From positions 1,674,001 to 1,738,000 of the forward strand of contig NC_015416.1 of assembly GCF_000204415.1 (NCBI RefSeq): DNA of 64,000 nucleotides, read 5' to 3'. Position 1 is the stretch's first letter. Every line of letters starts with the position of its first letter. Positions 1 to 9,686 of the stretch are shown in pieces. The notes beneath the pieces were generated by a model. The model saw only the letters and a program-made list of their open reading frames with translations, was not told where the DNA came from and searched no databases. Position numbers and translations under genes: made by a program. This stretch comes from Methanothrix soehngenii GP6. Its GTDB lineage: Archaea; Halobacteriota; Methanosarcinia; Methanotrichales; Methanotrichaceae.

Positions 1-216
1 CTTTATCCGAACAATCAGGTCCGCACCTACTATTATGGAACTGTGGCAGCATTTAGGCAATATCGAGCCTGGTTCTTCGCCGATACATCAGGAACACATA
101 GAATGAGATATAAGATAGATAACGGTCCTTATAGCGATACTCTGACCTTCTATGTGGGCAATTGTGGTGGAGGAGGCAGCGGTGGGATTTGCCCATGCTG
201 TGGTCGCCCCTATTGA
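1..216 (+). CDS. C-terminal end of a probable cell-surface protein (partial)
   Basis: An open frame runs from the first base of the window to a TGA at 214-216, giving the last 71 residues of a protein that begins upstream. The tail is rich in Tyr, Gly and Asn and ends in a Gly-rich stretch followed by ICPCCGRPY, three cysteines close together. Aromatic, beta-prone sequence with a Gly linker suits an exported or surface-anchored protein, but no domain can be named from this piece. The gene is read in frame 1 and is followed by about 90 bases before pyrH. Confidence 0.55.
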   Translation, partial: LYPNNQVRTYYYGTVAAFRQYRAWFFADTSGTHRMRYKIDNGPYSDTLTFYVGNCGGGGSGGICPCCGRPY

Positions 217-306
217 GAGGATGGATCATCCTCTCCATTCTCTTGATTAAATGTAATTTTGTGCCCCAGCAACCTTTTTATCCCCTCCCGCCGCTAGCCC
301 CTCCTC

Positions 307-981
307 ATGATACTTGTCTATTCCCTGGGAGGCTCAATCCTCGCCGGTCGCGATGCAAAAAGCCTGCAGGAGTACGCCGATGCCTTAAAAGAGCTAGCAA
401 AAGCGCACCAGATCTACGTCGTGGTGGGCGGGGGCAGGATTGCCCGCGAGTACATCGAGAAGGCCCGTGCCCTGGGCGCCTCGGAGATGTTCTGCGACCT
501 CATCGGCATCGGGGCTACAAAGCTCAACTCAGCACTGCTCATCGCTGCCTTCGGACGAGCTGCCCCCCAGGAGATCCCGGAGACCTATGCCCAGGCCGCT
601 CGCCTGGCCTGCCCCGGCAGGATCGTGGTCATGGGCGGAGTGGCCCCCGGACAGACCACAGACGCTGTCGCCGCCCTGCTGGCAGAGTATGTGGGCGCCA
701 ATAAATTGATCATCGCCACCTCTGTGGATGGGGTCTACACCGCCGATCCGGAAAAAGATCCCAAAGCGGAGAAGATCGCCAGTATGACCCACGGAGAGCT
801 ATCGAGAATGGCCGCCCAGACGGATATGAAAGCCGGCTCCCGCTCCCCTGTCGATCCCCTGGCAGCCAAGATCATAGAGCGAAGCCGGATTCCCACCGCC
901 ATCGTCTTCGGAAAAAAAATCGAAAACCTGAAAAAAGGTGCCCTGGGTGGGCACAGTGGAACTGAGATCAGGCAGGGGTGA
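307..981 (+). CDS. pyrH: Uridylate (UMP) kinase, archaeal type
   Basis: A 224-residue amino-acid-kinase-fold protein that phosphorylates UMP to UDP in pyrimidine nucleotide synthesis. The N-terminal phosphate-binding segment YSLGGSIL and the VVVGGGRIAREY loop (around residues 37-48) are family hallmarks, and the TSVDGVYTADP motif near residue 137 is the nucleoside-binding region shared by PyrH proteins. The length matches archaeal UMP kinases, which are slightly shorter than bacterial ones. The ATG at 307 gives the expected N terminus. The 3' end overlaps the convergent regulator gene by 14 bases. Confidence 0.93.
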   Translation: MILVYSLGGSILAGRDAKSLQEYADALKELAKAHQIYVVVGGGRIAREYIEKARALGASEMFCDLIGIGATKLNSALLIAAFGRAAPQEIPETYAQAARLACPGRIVVMGGVAPGQTTDAVAALLAEYVGANKLIIATSVDGVYTADPEKDPKAEKIASMTHGELSRMAAQTDMKAGSRSPVDPLAAKIIERSRIPTAIVFGKKIENLKKGALGGHSGTEIRQG

Positions 982-1855
982 GGGTTTTGATCAGGTCCGC
1001 TGGGGAGACGAATCCCCAGAGGGTGCCGTCCTCTGAGACTACCAGCTGGCCAGAGCCGGTCTTGCCCAGCATCTTGATCGCCTCGTAGATGGTATCCTCG
1101 GAGTCGATGGTCAAAAATCCCCGGCTCATGAACTCTCTCGCTTCCTGATCCCCCTTTCCGTCCGCTATCGCCCGGACGATGTCCGTCTGGTTGACCATCC
1201 CCGGGGAGCTGTCCTCGACGAGTGCCTCCTGAACGCCGTTGTGCACCAGAATGCGCGCTGCCTCCTGCATGGAAGCTCCAGGGGGAATGCGCACTGCGCG
1301 ACGGGCGATCTTCTTAATGGCCAGCTTGGGCACGGATATCATCGCGTCCACGTGGATCATCAGCCGGCTCATGGTGTCATCCCTGCCCCGGACGGTGCCC
1401 CGAATGTAGAGCTTGTTGACGGGAGTGGGTCCCACTTCTACCTCATCGCCCACATTGAAGTCTCTGATGTTGCCGATGATTCGGATCACGCCATCGCATA
1501 GCTGAGTGTGCATCACCTTGTTGAATATGATCTCGCTGGCGGTGGTTCCCTCCATTAGCACGCCATTCCTGAGAACGGGTACGGTCACCACATCCCCCGT
1601 GGCCTCGACATTGAGCGCCTCATAGGCGGATCCTGTGGCCCTGTAGCCCCCCTTGGGGCCAGGCACCCCCTCCACCAGATTGAGGGCTTTCAGGGATTGC
1701 ATCTGATTTCGGATGGTTCCCGGATTGCGGTCTATAAGCTCGGCGATCTCTTCGCCCTTAACTGCTCTTCCTTCAACACGATAGATGTTGATCAGCGCGG
1801 TTAGTATATCTCTTTGAACAGGTGTCAAATCCATGGTTAGATCAAGATTGTTCAT
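968..1855 (-). CDS. HTH transcriptional regulator with C-terminal CBS pair
   Basis: A 295-residue predicted regulator. Residues 8-80 form a winged helix-turn-helix (RNPGTIRNQMQSLKALNLV is the recognition region, followed by a PKGGYR wing). Residues about 90-180 form a middle domain with Gly-rich turns, and residues about 190-295 hold two CBS motifs, a module that usually binds adenine nucleotides or S-adenosylmethionine. Inference: DNA binding is tuned by a small ligand. It is convergent with pyrH and overlaps its end. The ATG at 1855 is used; an in-frame ATG at 1834 is possible. The target is unknown. Confidence 0.8.
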   Translation of the reverse strand: MNNLDLTMDLTPVQRDILTALINIYRVEGRAVKGEEIAELIDRNPGTIRNQMQSLKALNLVEGVPGPKGGYRATGSAYEALNVEATGDVVTVPVLRNGVLMEGTTASEIIFNKVMHTQLCDGVIRIIGNIRDFNVGDEVEVGPTPVNKLYIRGTVRGRDDTMSRLMIHVDAMISVPKLAIKKIARRAVRIPPGASMQEAARILVHNGVQEALVEDSSPGMVNQTDIVRAIADGKGDQEAREFMSRGFLTIDSEDTIYEAIKMLGKTGSGQLVVSEDGTLWGFVSPADLIKTLTPA

Positions 1856-1976
1856 GATTAATGTCCTATATAGATCTATTGATTGTAGGGGACTTATGAA
1901 AATTCCGTTTAATTTTAATCCTGCTCATGTTCCTCCTTGAACAGTTAAAATCTTGTTTAATGGCAGAAAAATTGTT

Positions 1977-3113
1977 TTATTTCCTCATAGGGCATATCTT
2001 CTTCCCTTTGTGCGGAAATCGTCCCATTCGCTGCCAGATTCTCTTCATCGGTTCTTTCATAATGTTGCCCCAGGACTCCGGGTAGCAGGAGCAGGGATAG
2101 ACCTCTCCTGAGGGAGTTACATGCATCCAGCTTCTGGCCGCAAAGCAGCCAAAGCGTCGATAGGCGTCGGGAACGGAGAAGATCCTGGGCGCTCCCCTGG
2201 AGGAGACGAATTCCGCCAGATGGGCGTGCTCCGCAGAGGTCAGGGCCAGGCCCTCGCGACCGGACCAGCGGCCAGTGGATACCACCTCGAATAGTGTCAG
2301 CTCATGCGCTCCTGTGCTTCTGGCCAGCTGGTGAAACCTCTCCAGATGGCAGAGGTTTTCCCGGCGAACTACGACATAAAGGTCAACCAACAGTCCAGCC
2401 AGAAGGGCATTTTTCACCGCCTGCATCGCCTCGGAGAAGACGCCCTCCCTTCCCCGCATGGCATCGTGCTCCTCAGCCAGGGGGCTGTCCAGGCTGACAT
2501 TGACCGCATAAAGGCCAGCATCTTTTAGCCGCTCTGCCAGGGAGAGGGTAAATCCCGCTCCAGAGGTGAAGAGGGTGGATATGGCTCTGTCGTCCACATG
2601 TCTCACCAGCTCCGGCAGTTCTCGATATAGGGTCGGCTCTCCCCCATCGAATATCACCAGGGAGGTTCCCATGTCCAGAACCTGGCTTATGAGGTCTTGG
2701 ACTGCGTTCGGATCGAGGCGCAGCCGGTTTCCGGAGTTGGGCAGGGCGCAATGCGAGCAGCGGTTAGGGCATTCCTCGGTGATGGAGATTGTCACCTGGT
2801 CCGGGGTGCGCAGGCCCATGAGAGCCCGGATGCGACTATTTGCCAGCCGGTCAAATGCTTTGCCTGGCAGGGGAGGAATCCAGGTTGATAGGGAGAGCTG
2901 CTCTGTTCCTGCCCGCACCGCCAGCTGGCCATCGAAAAGCTCCATGCTGGATCTGATAGCGGGCAAGCTGGCAAGTGGTCCTGTAACCCTGATCTTCACC
3001 CGATCCCCCTCCAGCCTGGCATCCGCCCGGACCAGAGGGCTGCGATAAAGGGGATAGGACCTGCCCGTGATGGTGTCGGAACTCGGTTCTGGATCGATCT
3101 GGCCTGGATTCAT
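1977..3113 (-). CDS. Radical SAM protein with SPASM-like C terminus
   Basis: A protein of about 378 residues. The central domain carries the radical SAM cluster motif CPNRCSHC (C-x3-C-x2-C), binding a 4Fe-4S cluster that cleaves S-adenosylmethionine, followed by a GGEPTLY motif. The C terminus has more cysteines (GCFAAR, YPCSCYPE, ICPMRK) typical of SPASM auxiliary clusters, suggesting peptide or protein modification or cofactor maturation. The first ~95 residues precede the radical SAM core and are not recognised. A TTG at 3128 would overlap the hisI stop; the ATG at 3113 behind a Gly-rich ribosome site is preferred. The substrate cannot be told from the sequence. Confidence 0.82.
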   Translation of the reverse strand: MNPGQIDPEPSSDTITGRSYPLYRSPLVRADARLEGDRVKIRVTGPLASLPAIRSSMELFDGQLAVRAGTEQLSLSTWIPPLPGKAFDRLANSRIRALMGLRTPDQVTISITEECPNRCSHCALPNSGNRLRLDPNAVQDLISQVLDMGTSLVIFDGGEPTLYRELPELVRHVDDRAISTLFTSGAGFTLSLAERLKDAGLYAVNVSLDSPLAEEHDAMRGREGVFSEAMQAVKNALLAGLLVDLYVVVRRENLCHLERFHQLARSTGAHELTLFEVVSTGRWSGREGLALTSAEHAHLAEFVSSRGAPRIFSVPDAYRRFGCFAARSWMHVTPSGEVYPCSCYPESWGNIMKEPMKRIWQRMGRFPHKGKKICPMRK

Positions 3114-3124
3114 CCTCGCTTTCC

Positions 3125-3463
3125 TCAATAGACATCGTGGGGATCGAAGACCTTCTCCCCCACCACCCGGCCATCAATGGTGCGATAAAAGCAGGATCTA
3201 TAACCTGTATGGCAGGCACCGCCCTCCTGCTCGATCAGGAGCAGTATGGCATCCTCATCGCAGTCCACCCTTATCTCCCTGACAAGCTGAAAGTGGCCTG
3301 AGGACTCCCCCTTAAGCCATATCTTATTTCGCGATCTGGACCAGTAATGAGCCTTGCCGGTCTCTTGGGTCTTGGCCAGAGCCTCATCGTTCATATAGGC
3401 CAGCATCAGCACCTCTCCTGTCCTCCAGTCCTGGGCGATGGCCGGAATCAACCTCTCGTTCAT
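3125..3463 (-). CDS. hisI: Phosphoribosyl-AMP cyclohydrolase
   Basis: A 112-residue enzyme of histidine synthesis that opens the adenine ring of phosphoribosyl-AMP. Visible family signatures are AYMNDEAL (residues 22-29), the [17 protein letters not shown] block, the metal-binding DCDEDAI segment and a Cys-His pair in [15 protein letters not shown]. The length is normal for a stand-alone archaeal HisI, without the HisE fusion seen in many bacteria. The downstream radical SAM gene starts at or just past its stop, so the two are probably co-transcribed; no other his gene lies nearby. Confidence 0.94.
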   Translation of the reverse strand: MNERLIPAIAQDWRTGEVLMLAYMNDEALAKTQETGKAHYWSRSRNKIWLKGESSGHFQLVREIRVDCDEDAILLLIEQEGGACHTGYRSCFYRTIDGRVVGEKVFDPHDVY

Positions 3464-3499
3464 ATAGAAAAATCATAGTGGATATTTCCTATAAGGGCC

Positions 3500-4720
3500 T
3501 TGCCCAGAAGGAAGGGAAGACATTTTTCAGATGAGAGAGAACGGAGAATTGTGAGTTGCATCACCTGCAAGGGCCGGGGAGAGTGCGGCCAGCCGGTCTG
3601 CCCCATAGTCCGCCGGCTGGAGGAGCTGGTATCCCTCCCCAAGATCGGCAGTCGCATGGAGGGATTCACCCCACCGGAGGTCTTCGTGGGCCGGTCCGGC
3701 TATCCCCTGGTCAGAGCTGGGCCTGTCCTCCCATCTGTCCAGGCTGAAGAGCTGCCTCATCTGGGGATGAACATGGATGAGATCATCTCTGCCCGCATGG
3801 GGATGGTTCGTTCCGAGACGAAGATAAGGGTACTGGAGGCAGGCGAGCCTGGAAAGCTTCTGGAGGCCTGCCAGCAGATCGCTATGTCCTCTGCCCCGGT
3901 GGGAGCGGAGGTCTCCTTCATCAAACCGCCCCGGAGAAGGCTGCAGTTCGATGGCGTCCTCTCCCCCACCGGTCCATCCGGGGAGTTGGCTAAGATGGAG
4001 ATCACCACCAATCCCCTAATCCCCCGCAAGGTGGACCAGATCGTCCTGGACCGGGGTGCTCCGGCCGATGTGGCAATCGCGGAGCTTTACTCTGCAGGCA
4101 TAGATATCGATCACCTCTCCCGACTTCTCTCTATAGGCTTGCTCGGCAATAAGAGGAGGCTAGTGCCCACCCGCTGGTCCATAACGGCATCTGACGACAT
4201 GATCGGCAAGAGCCTGAAGGATGAGGTTCTTGATTTTCCCGAGGTTAAAGGCTACCATTTGTTCTCTGGGGAGGAACTGGGAAACCACTTTGAAGTCCTC
4301 CTTTCTCCCCGGCCTTTCAGCTTCGAGCTGATTGAGATCTGGCGGCCTCATTCCCTCTGGGCGGAGGAGGGATTTATAGGCCGGGATGGGGAGGACGCCC
4401 GTCCCAAAAAGGGCTACAGCCCTCTGGCCGGCGGTTACTATGCCGCTCGGCTCGCCGTGCTGGAGCATCTCTCTCGCTGGGGTCGGCAGGCAGGGGTGCT
4501 GGCGATAAGGGAGATCTCAGAGGACTACAGGATACCTCTAGGGGTCTGGGTGGTGAGGGAGGTGGCGCGAAAGGCGATGAGCTCTCATCCCACGCGCTTT
4601 GACGCCCTCTCCTCCGCTCGAGAGGTGATGGCTGGCCGGCTGCATACCCCTGAAGTCTCCTGGCTCAAAAAGGCGGAGCTTCTGACAGGATCAACGCAAA
4701 AGAGGCTGAACGAGTTCTAG
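3500..4720 (+). CDS. nreA: NreA-like archaeal DNA repair protein
   Basis: A 406-residue member of the archaeal Nre (DUF650/DUF651) family, proteins linked to repair of DNA damage together with PCNA. The N terminus has a probable zinc-binding cysteine set (CITCKGRGECGQPVCP). The last residues QKRLNEF fit a PCNA-interacting peptide (Q-x-x-L-x-x-F), as known for NreA proteins. The start is a TTG at 3500, the only start codon that keeps the cysteine cluster; no ATG lies upstream in frame. It is divergent from hisI with only 36 bases between, so the two promoters must overlap. Confidence 0.88.
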   Translation: MPRRKGRHFSDERERRIVSCITCKGRGECGQPVCPIVRRLEELVSLPKIGSRMEGFTPPEVFVGRSGYPLVRAGPVLPSVQAEELPHLGMNMDEIISARMGMVRSETKIRVLEAGEPGKLLEACQQIAMSSAPVGAEVSFIKPPRRRLQFDGVLSPTGPSGELAKMEITTNPLIPRKVDQIVLDRGAPADVAIAELYSAGIDIDHLSRLLSIGLLGNKRRLVPTRWSITASDDMIGKSLKDEVLDFPEVKGYHLFSGEELGNHFEVLLSPRPFSFELIEIWRPHSLWAEEGFIGRDGEDARPKKGYSPLAGGYYAARLAVLEHLSRWGRQAGVLAIREISEDYRIPLGVWVVREVARKAMSSHPTRFDALSSAREVMAGRLHTPEVSWLKKAELLTGSTQKRLNEF

Positions 4721-4740
4721 CCCGATAAGATGAAAAGAGG

Positions 4741-4899
4741 CTCTTCGCTGAATTATGTGGATGAGTTCAGGCTGAGAATATGGCCTCTGTTCCTCTGTAT
4801 CTCTGTGGTTGGGTCAGAGCATAGCGGCTTTCCACAGAGGCGAAAAGATGCAGAGAATTTGCGATTCAAGTTCACCCATACCAGATAGCGTGAAGCCTG
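4741..4899. repeat. Dispersed repeat, copy A
   Basis: About 160 bases, beginning 20 bases after the nreA stop, match 59,877-60,036 at roughly 80 per cent by eye, in the same orientation. The best conserved part runs from TATGGCC through GGTTGGGTCAGAGCAT to GAGAATTTGCGATTC. Copy A contains a hairpin (CTCTGTGG ... CCACAGAG at about 4801-4838). No open frame is conserved between the copies. It is probably a non-autonomous mobile or structured intergenic repeat. Confidence 0.7.
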
Positions 4900-5170
4900 A
4901 AAAGAATGCTGATCAAAGTATGTAATGAGGAGGGAGGCAAAAGTCAGGCTTTCGGGTGGGAAAGAAATGAGATTCGACCTTTGCCATTAGTTATATACGG
5001 CAATTGCCGAGATATAAGTGTTTCGGTACATATTCTTTTATTATAAGATGATCTTGTTCAAACAGGCTTGCACAAAGAGCTTCAATGAGATCCTCGATCT
5101 AAAAAAAACGGAAAAATGCCGGGATCCAGGGGGTCTGGATGATTCGGATATTCAAATGATTTAGAAGGTG
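4900..5170. other. Non-coding stretch between repeat A and the P-type ATPase
   Basis: No convincing gene is present. The segment becomes AT-rich from about 4985 and includes a short AAAAAAAA tract near 5101. Neither flanking gene is transcribed away from it (nreA ends on the left and the ATPase ends on the right), so it is a convergent 3' region. I see nothing else that can be named. Confidence 0.5.
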
Positions 5171-5187
5171 ACGCCCGTTCAGGGCGT
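5171..5187 (-). terminator. Hairpin just after the P-type ATPase stop codon
   Basis: ACGCCC-GTTCA-GGGCGT forms a perfect 6-bp stem with a 5-base loop and abuts the ATPase stop codon on the minus strand. No long T-tract follows, so it may be a 3'-end stabiliser rather than a terminator. Confidence 0.35.
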
Positions 5188-7842
5188 TCATCTCAATCCA
5201 GAGAGGATCTTTTTCATCACCTCAGCAGCCAGGACCACCACCAGTCCGGTTGTCAGGATCAGAATCCAGCTCTCGGATGAAAGCGGCCTGGTCTCGAATA
5301 TGAACTGCATGAAGGGGATGTAGACCACCGCCAGTATGGCCAGAATTGAGGCTGCAATTCCCATGAGCAGGGTCTTGTTCCCCAGGGGATTCATCCTGAA
5401 GACGGACTCCTGCAAAGAGCGGCTGCTGTAGGCATTGTAAACCGTGAAAAAGCCCAGGCCCACGAATGCCACCGTCCGGGCATAGCTCAGATCGGGATTC
5501 GATTGTAGGGTTATTATGTACATCCCCAGGGTTCCAGCTACAATGGCGGCAGCGATTCCCAGGGTGTAGATCATCAGGGGCCGGGAGGGCATCGATTCTT
5601 TTGGATCGCGGGGCTTCCGTTTCATGATATCGGAGTGAGAGGGCTCCAGGGCCAGGCCGATGGCGGGAAACTCCTCTGCCACCACGTTGATCCACAGGAT
5701 CTGGGCGGCAAGAAGGGGGAGAGGAAATCCCAGGGCAACGGCGAAGAAGATGGTGGCCAGCTCGGCAAAGCTGACAGAGAGCAGATAGGAGGTGCCTTTT
5801 CTGATATTGTCGAAGATCCTCCTCCCCTCTTCTATGGCGCTGACGATGGTGGCGAAGTTGTCATCGGCGATGACCATATCCGAGGCCTCTTTGGTGACCT
5901 CGGTGCCCGTCCTGCCCATGGCTACGCCGATATCGGCAGCAGTCAGAGCAGGGGCGTCGTTCACTCCGTCTCCGGTCATGGCTACGATATGGCCTCTTGC
6001 TTTCAGGGCCTCCACTATGCGGACCTTGTGCTCAGCGGTGACCCTGGCAAATACTGATACGTCATCTATGTGCTCACGCAGATCCTCGGAGCTCATCCGA
6101 TCGAGCTGGACTCCTTCGATTACCTCTCCGTTGCCTATCCCCAGCTCCTTGCCGATGGCCCTGGCGGTCAGGCGGTGGTCTCCGGTGATCATGACCGTTC
6201 TTATGCCCGCCATCTTGCTGACTCTTATCGCCTCAGGAACCTCCTTTCTCGGTGGGTCCATCATGCCGGTCAGGCCGGCGAAGATCAGCCCGGACTCTAT
6301 GCAATCCACTTCAACCGGGTCGTTGTTCGATATGGGCTTCCAGGCGAGGGCCAGGACCCGGAGGGCGTTCTCTGCCATATCGTCTGCGTCTGCCAGGATC
6401 GATCTTCTATCCTCCTCCGTCAGGGTCTTCGTCCCATTGGGGGTCGTGGTCTTTGTGCAGTGGCTCAGCACCACCTCTGGAGCGCCTTTCATGGAGACTA
6501 TATAGCCCTCTTTATGAACCTCGTCCACAGTGGTCATCCTCATGCGCTCGGAGTCAAAGGGATACTCAATGAACCTGCTGCTGCTATCTTTTATCTTATC
6601 GAGAATCCCTGCTTTTTTGGCTGCCACGATAAGCGCTCCCTCCGTAGGATCGCCCACCACCCTCCAGCCGCCATTGGCCCTCTCTATGGCAGAGTTGTTG
6701 GCATGCACTCCAATCTTGAGAATCCTCGCCAGGTCCTCTTCTGTGGGCTCGAGCTTTGCTCCCTGGGATATGAACTGGCCGGATGGATCGTATCCTGCCC
6801 CCGTGACCTCGATCTTTCTGTAGGTGCGGATCTCACGAAGGGTCATCTCTCCTGTGGTCAGAGTACCGGTCTTATCGGTGCAGATCACCGTGGTCGAGCC
6901 CAGGGTCTCCACTTCGGGAAGCCTTCTGATGATGGCGTTCTTCTTTGCCATGGCCTGGGTTCCAAAGGCCAGGGCCAGTGTGACTATGAAGGGAAGGGCT
7001 TCAGGGATGCCGGCTACTGCCAGAGCGATGGAGGCGATGAGGGCATCTATGACCGGCAACCCCCGGCTGAACATGAGGATGAAGACGATCGCCGATATCA
7101 CCATCACTAAAAGGGCCTGCCTTTTCGCCAGCTGCTGGAGCTTGATCTTGAGAGGCGGCTCGGCCTGCTCCTGCTTCATCAGGCCTGAGATCCTTCCTAG
7201 CTCTGTGCCGAGACCGGTGGCGGTGACTATTGCCCGACAGTTGCCCTGAGATATGATGGTCCCCATGAAGACCATATTCTTCCTGTCTGCCAGCGCTATA
7301 TCCTCGGGCAGGGTCTGGGCCAACTTTTCCACCGGCATGGACTCTCCGGTTAAAGAGGACTCGATGACCTGAAGGGAGGTCACCTCCAGGATGCGGCCGT
7401 CGGCTGGCACCTTATCCCCCGCCTCCAGGAAGACCACGTCCCCTGGAACAAGGTCTGCAGCAGGTATGGTGCTCATCTGACCGTCTCTGATCACATCCGC
7501 CTCTGGGGCCACCATCTCCCTCAGCGCCTCCATAGCCTTCTCTGCCTTGTACTCCTGGACGAAGCCGATGATGGCAACTAAAACGACGATCCCCAAAATG
7601 ACATAGGCATTGGTGGTCTCTCCGGCAATAAAAGAGATGATAGCGGCAAAGATCAGCACCAGGACCATGTAGTCTTTGAACTTGCCTATGAATATTTTCA
7701 ATGGCGAGGGTTTGGTAGTGCTTTCAAGCTGATTGGGGCCGTGCTGGGAGAGCCTTTCTTTTGCCTGCATCGAGCTTATGCCTTTTTGGTCGGAATCCAG
7801 CTTGGATAAGACCTCATCCGTTGTCATTGTGTGCCAGTTCAC
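5188..7842 (-). CDS. Cation-transporting P-type ATPase (P2/P3-like)
   Basis: An 884-residue ion pump of the plasma membrane. In order: an N-terminal cation-ATPase domain (HGPNQL near residue 34), two membrane helices, the actuator loop with LTGESMPV, the M4 helix motif GIPEALP, the phosphorylated Asp in CTDKTGTLT, the nucleotide-binding domain (MKGAPE) and the hinge TGDGVNDAPAL, then six C-terminal membrane helices. The PEALP motif and overall size place it with Ca/Na/H-type P2-P3 pumps rather than heavy-metal P1B pumps; the transported ion cannot be fixed by eye. GTG at 7842 and ATG at 7827 are both possible starts. It stands alone. Confidence 0.9.
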   Translation of the reverse strand: MNWHTMTTDEVLSKLDSDQKGISSMQAKERLSQHGPNQLESTTKPSPLKIFIGKFKDYMVLVLIFAAIISFIAGETTNAYVILGIVVLVAIIGFVQEYKAEKAMEALREMVAPEADVIRDGQMSTIPAADLVPGDVVFLEAGDKVPADGRILEVTSLQVIESSLTGESMPVEKLAQTLPEDIALADRKNMVFMGTIISQGNCRAIVTATGLGTELGRISGLMKQEQAEPPLKIKLQQLAKRQALLVMVISAIVFILMFSRGLPVIDALIASIALAVAGIPEALPFIVTLALAFGTQAMAKKNAIIRRLPEVETLGSTTVICTDKTGTLTTGEMTLREIRTYRKIEVTGAGYDPSGQFISQGAKLEPTEEDLARILKIGVHANNSAIERANGGWRVVGDPTEGALIVAAKKAGILDKIKDSSSRFIEYPFDSERMRMTTVDEVHKEGYIVSMKGAPEVVLSHCTKTTTPNGTKTLTEEDRRSILADADDMAENALRVLALAWKPISNNDPVEVDCIESGLIFAGLTGMMDPPRKEVPEAIRVSKMAGIRTVMITGDHRLTARAIGKELGIGNGEVIEGVQLDRMSSEDLREHIDDVSVFARVTAEHKVRIVEALKARGHIVAMTGDGVNDAPALTAADIGVAMGRTGTEVTKEASDMVIADDNFATIVSAIEEGRRIFDNIRKGTSYLLSVSFAELATIFFAVALGFPLPLLAAQILWINVVAEEFPAIGLALEPSHSDIMKRKPRDPKESMPSRPLMIYTLGIAAAIVAGTLGMYIITLQSNPDLSYARTVAFVGLGFFTVYNAYSSRSLQESVFRMNPLGNKTLLMGIAASILAILAVVYIPFMQFIFETRPLSSESWILILTTGLVVVLAAEVMKKILSGLR

Positions 7843-8167
7843 AGTCTTTCAGACCCCTATCGCATTGGGATAAAGTGGAGTCCGTCAATTGTAGAAATAC
7901 TTAACGCTGATTCCTATGAAATCCTGAGGCTGTTCCCTTCATCTTGCCTTCCTTCACTGGGGGCGCTGTTCGACAGGTTTATGTATCATCAGTCTAACCG
8001 AAAAAAACGTGCCTCAGAATATAGCAAAGATCCCAATTATCAATCACAGAACCATGCTCTCAAAGCAGAATGGGCAGGCTTTGGGAGTCTGGAGCCACAC
8101 AGTCTTTTCTTTCTTTTGAGGGCAACTGGCAGTTGCCCCGAAAATCAATCAGAGCAGGGACGATACT
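7843..8167. other. Divergent intergenic region, P-type ATPase / pheS
   Basis: About 325 bases between divergent genes, so promoters for both must lie here. I see no strong TATA box, hairpin or conserved open frame; a short A-rich tract occurs near 8002-8008. Confidence 0.4.
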
Positions 8168-9676
8168 ATGCTATCAGATTTATCGAATAACGAGTTTCTA
8201 GTGCTGAAAGCGATATCAGAAGGACTTTCGGATCCGCAGAGCATTGCCGAAAAGCGGCAGATGAAGATCGAGGCGGCCCGAGCGGCAGCAGACCTGCTGG
8301 CCGAGCAGGGCCTGATCCAGGTGGATAAGTCGGTGAATGAGACCTTCTCCCTCACCGATGAGGGGGCTGCTTATGTCAGGGAGGGCCTGCCAGAGAGAAG
8401 GCTCCTTCTATCTTTAGGAGGGGGTATGCACATGTCCGAGGTGAAGGACCCTGCCCTCAAGATCGGCCTGGGCTGGCTGCGTAAGAAGGGCTGGGCGGCG
8501 ATCGAAGGGGGGATGATCAAACCCCTAAAGGACGCTGACAAGGGCGAGGATGAGCTGATCCTGGAGGCTCTGAGTGATGGAGTCAGCTCCAATCCCAAAT
8601 GGGACGAGAAGGCCCTCGCTGCTTTGAAAAGCCGGGGGCTTGTCACCTCCAGCAAGAGCAAAGAGTGGCGCTACATCATCACCGAAGCTGGCAGCCTGGC
8701 AATAACAAAGCTCGAGCCAAAGCGTTCCGGCACAAAGAACGCGGTACTGGATATGCCTGCTCTCACTGCTGAGATGATAAAATCGGGGGAGTGGCAGGAT
8801 GATGTGGACGGTTTATATCTGGGCTACAGAGGCTCAGTCTATCGCCCTCGCCCCTATGACGTCTCTCTCCCTGCCGATCGGATTTTTCCGGGAAAAAGGC
8901 ATCCCTACCAGCGACTGATCGATAACATGCGGGAGATCATGCTGGAGATGGGATTTGTCGAGATCAAGGGGCCGATCGTTCAGACCAGCTTCTGGAACTT
9001 CGATGCCCTCTTCCAGCCCCAGGACCATCCGGCCAGGGAGATGCAGGACACCTTCTATCTGAACAGCCAGGGGGATATCCCCGATTACGCCCGGATCAAA
9101 GAGATGCATGAATGTGGCGGCAGCGTAGGGTCTACCGGATGGGGAGGCTGCTGGAGTCCGGAGGTGGCCCGGCAGGAGGTGTTGCGTACCCATACCACCG
9201 GAGTGACGATCAAATACCTGGCAGAGCATCCCCGGCCGCCGGTCAAGGCCTTCGGAATCGATCGGGTCTACCGGCGGGAGGCTATAGACTCCACCCATAC
9301 CCCGGAGTTCGAGCAGCTGGAGGGAATAGTGATGGACGAGAGCGTGAGCTTCTGCCATCTCCTGGGCATCTTGAAGGAGTTTTATGGAAAGATGGGATTT
9401 GAGGAGGTGCGCTTCCGCCCGGGCTACTTCCCCTACACTGAGCCTTCAGTCGAGCCCGAGGTCTATATCGACGGCCTGGGATGGGTGGAGCTGGGTGGAG
9501 CAGGTGTTTTCAGAAAGGAGGTTACAGCCCCATTCGGCATCGATCATCCCGTTTTGGCCTGGGGCCTGGGAGTCTCCAGGGTGGCCATGCTAAGGCTGGG
9601 GCTGAAGGACCTCCGGCTGCTTTATCAATCGGATATCGAATGGCTACGCCAGACGCCGGTTTCCATCAAGCTGTGA
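8168..9676 (+). CDS. pheS: Phenylalanyl-tRNA synthetase alpha subunit
   Basis: A 502-residue catalytic subunit that charges tRNA-Phe in an (alpha-beta)2 enzyme. The N-terminal ~190 residues are winged-helix DNA/RNA-binding-like modules typical of archaeal and eukaryotic PheS. The class II catalytic core follows, with motif 2 near FGIDRVYRREAIDSTHTPEFEQ and motif 3 near VLAWGLGVSRVAML. Length fits archaeal PheS. The ATG at 8168 starts within MLSDLSNNEF, the usual beginning. pheT follows after 10 bases, so the two form an operon. Confidence 0.96.
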   Translation: MLSDLSNNEFLVLKAISEGLSDPQSIAEKRQMKIEAARAAADLLAEQGLIQVDKSVNETFSLTDEGAAYVREGLPERRLLLSLGGGMHMSEVKDPALKIGLGWLRKKGWAAIEGGMIKPLKDADKGEDELILEALSDGVSSNPKWDEKALAALKSRGLVTSSKSKEWRYIITEAGSLAITKLEPKRSGTKNAVLDMPALTAEMIKSGEWQDDVDGLYLGYRGSVYRPRPYDVSLPADRIFPGKRHPYQRLIDNMREIMLEMGFVEIKGPIVQTSFWNFDALFQPQDHPAREMQDTFYLNSQGDIPDYARIKEMHECGGSVGSTGWGGCWSPEVARQEVLRTHTTGVTIKYLAEHPRPPVKAFGIDRVYRREAIDSTHTPEFEQLEGIVMDESVSFCHLLGILKEFYGKMGFEEVRFRPGYFPYTEPSVEPEVYIDGLGWVELGGAGVFRKEVTAPFGIDHPVLAWGLGVSRVAMLRLGLKDLRLLYQSDIEWLRQTPVSIKL

Positions 9677-9686
9677 GGAGTATACC

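Noticed and set aside
6070-7110. Long plus-strand frame of 346 codons
   Set aside because: It is antisense to the P-type ATPase, whose motifs are all intact.
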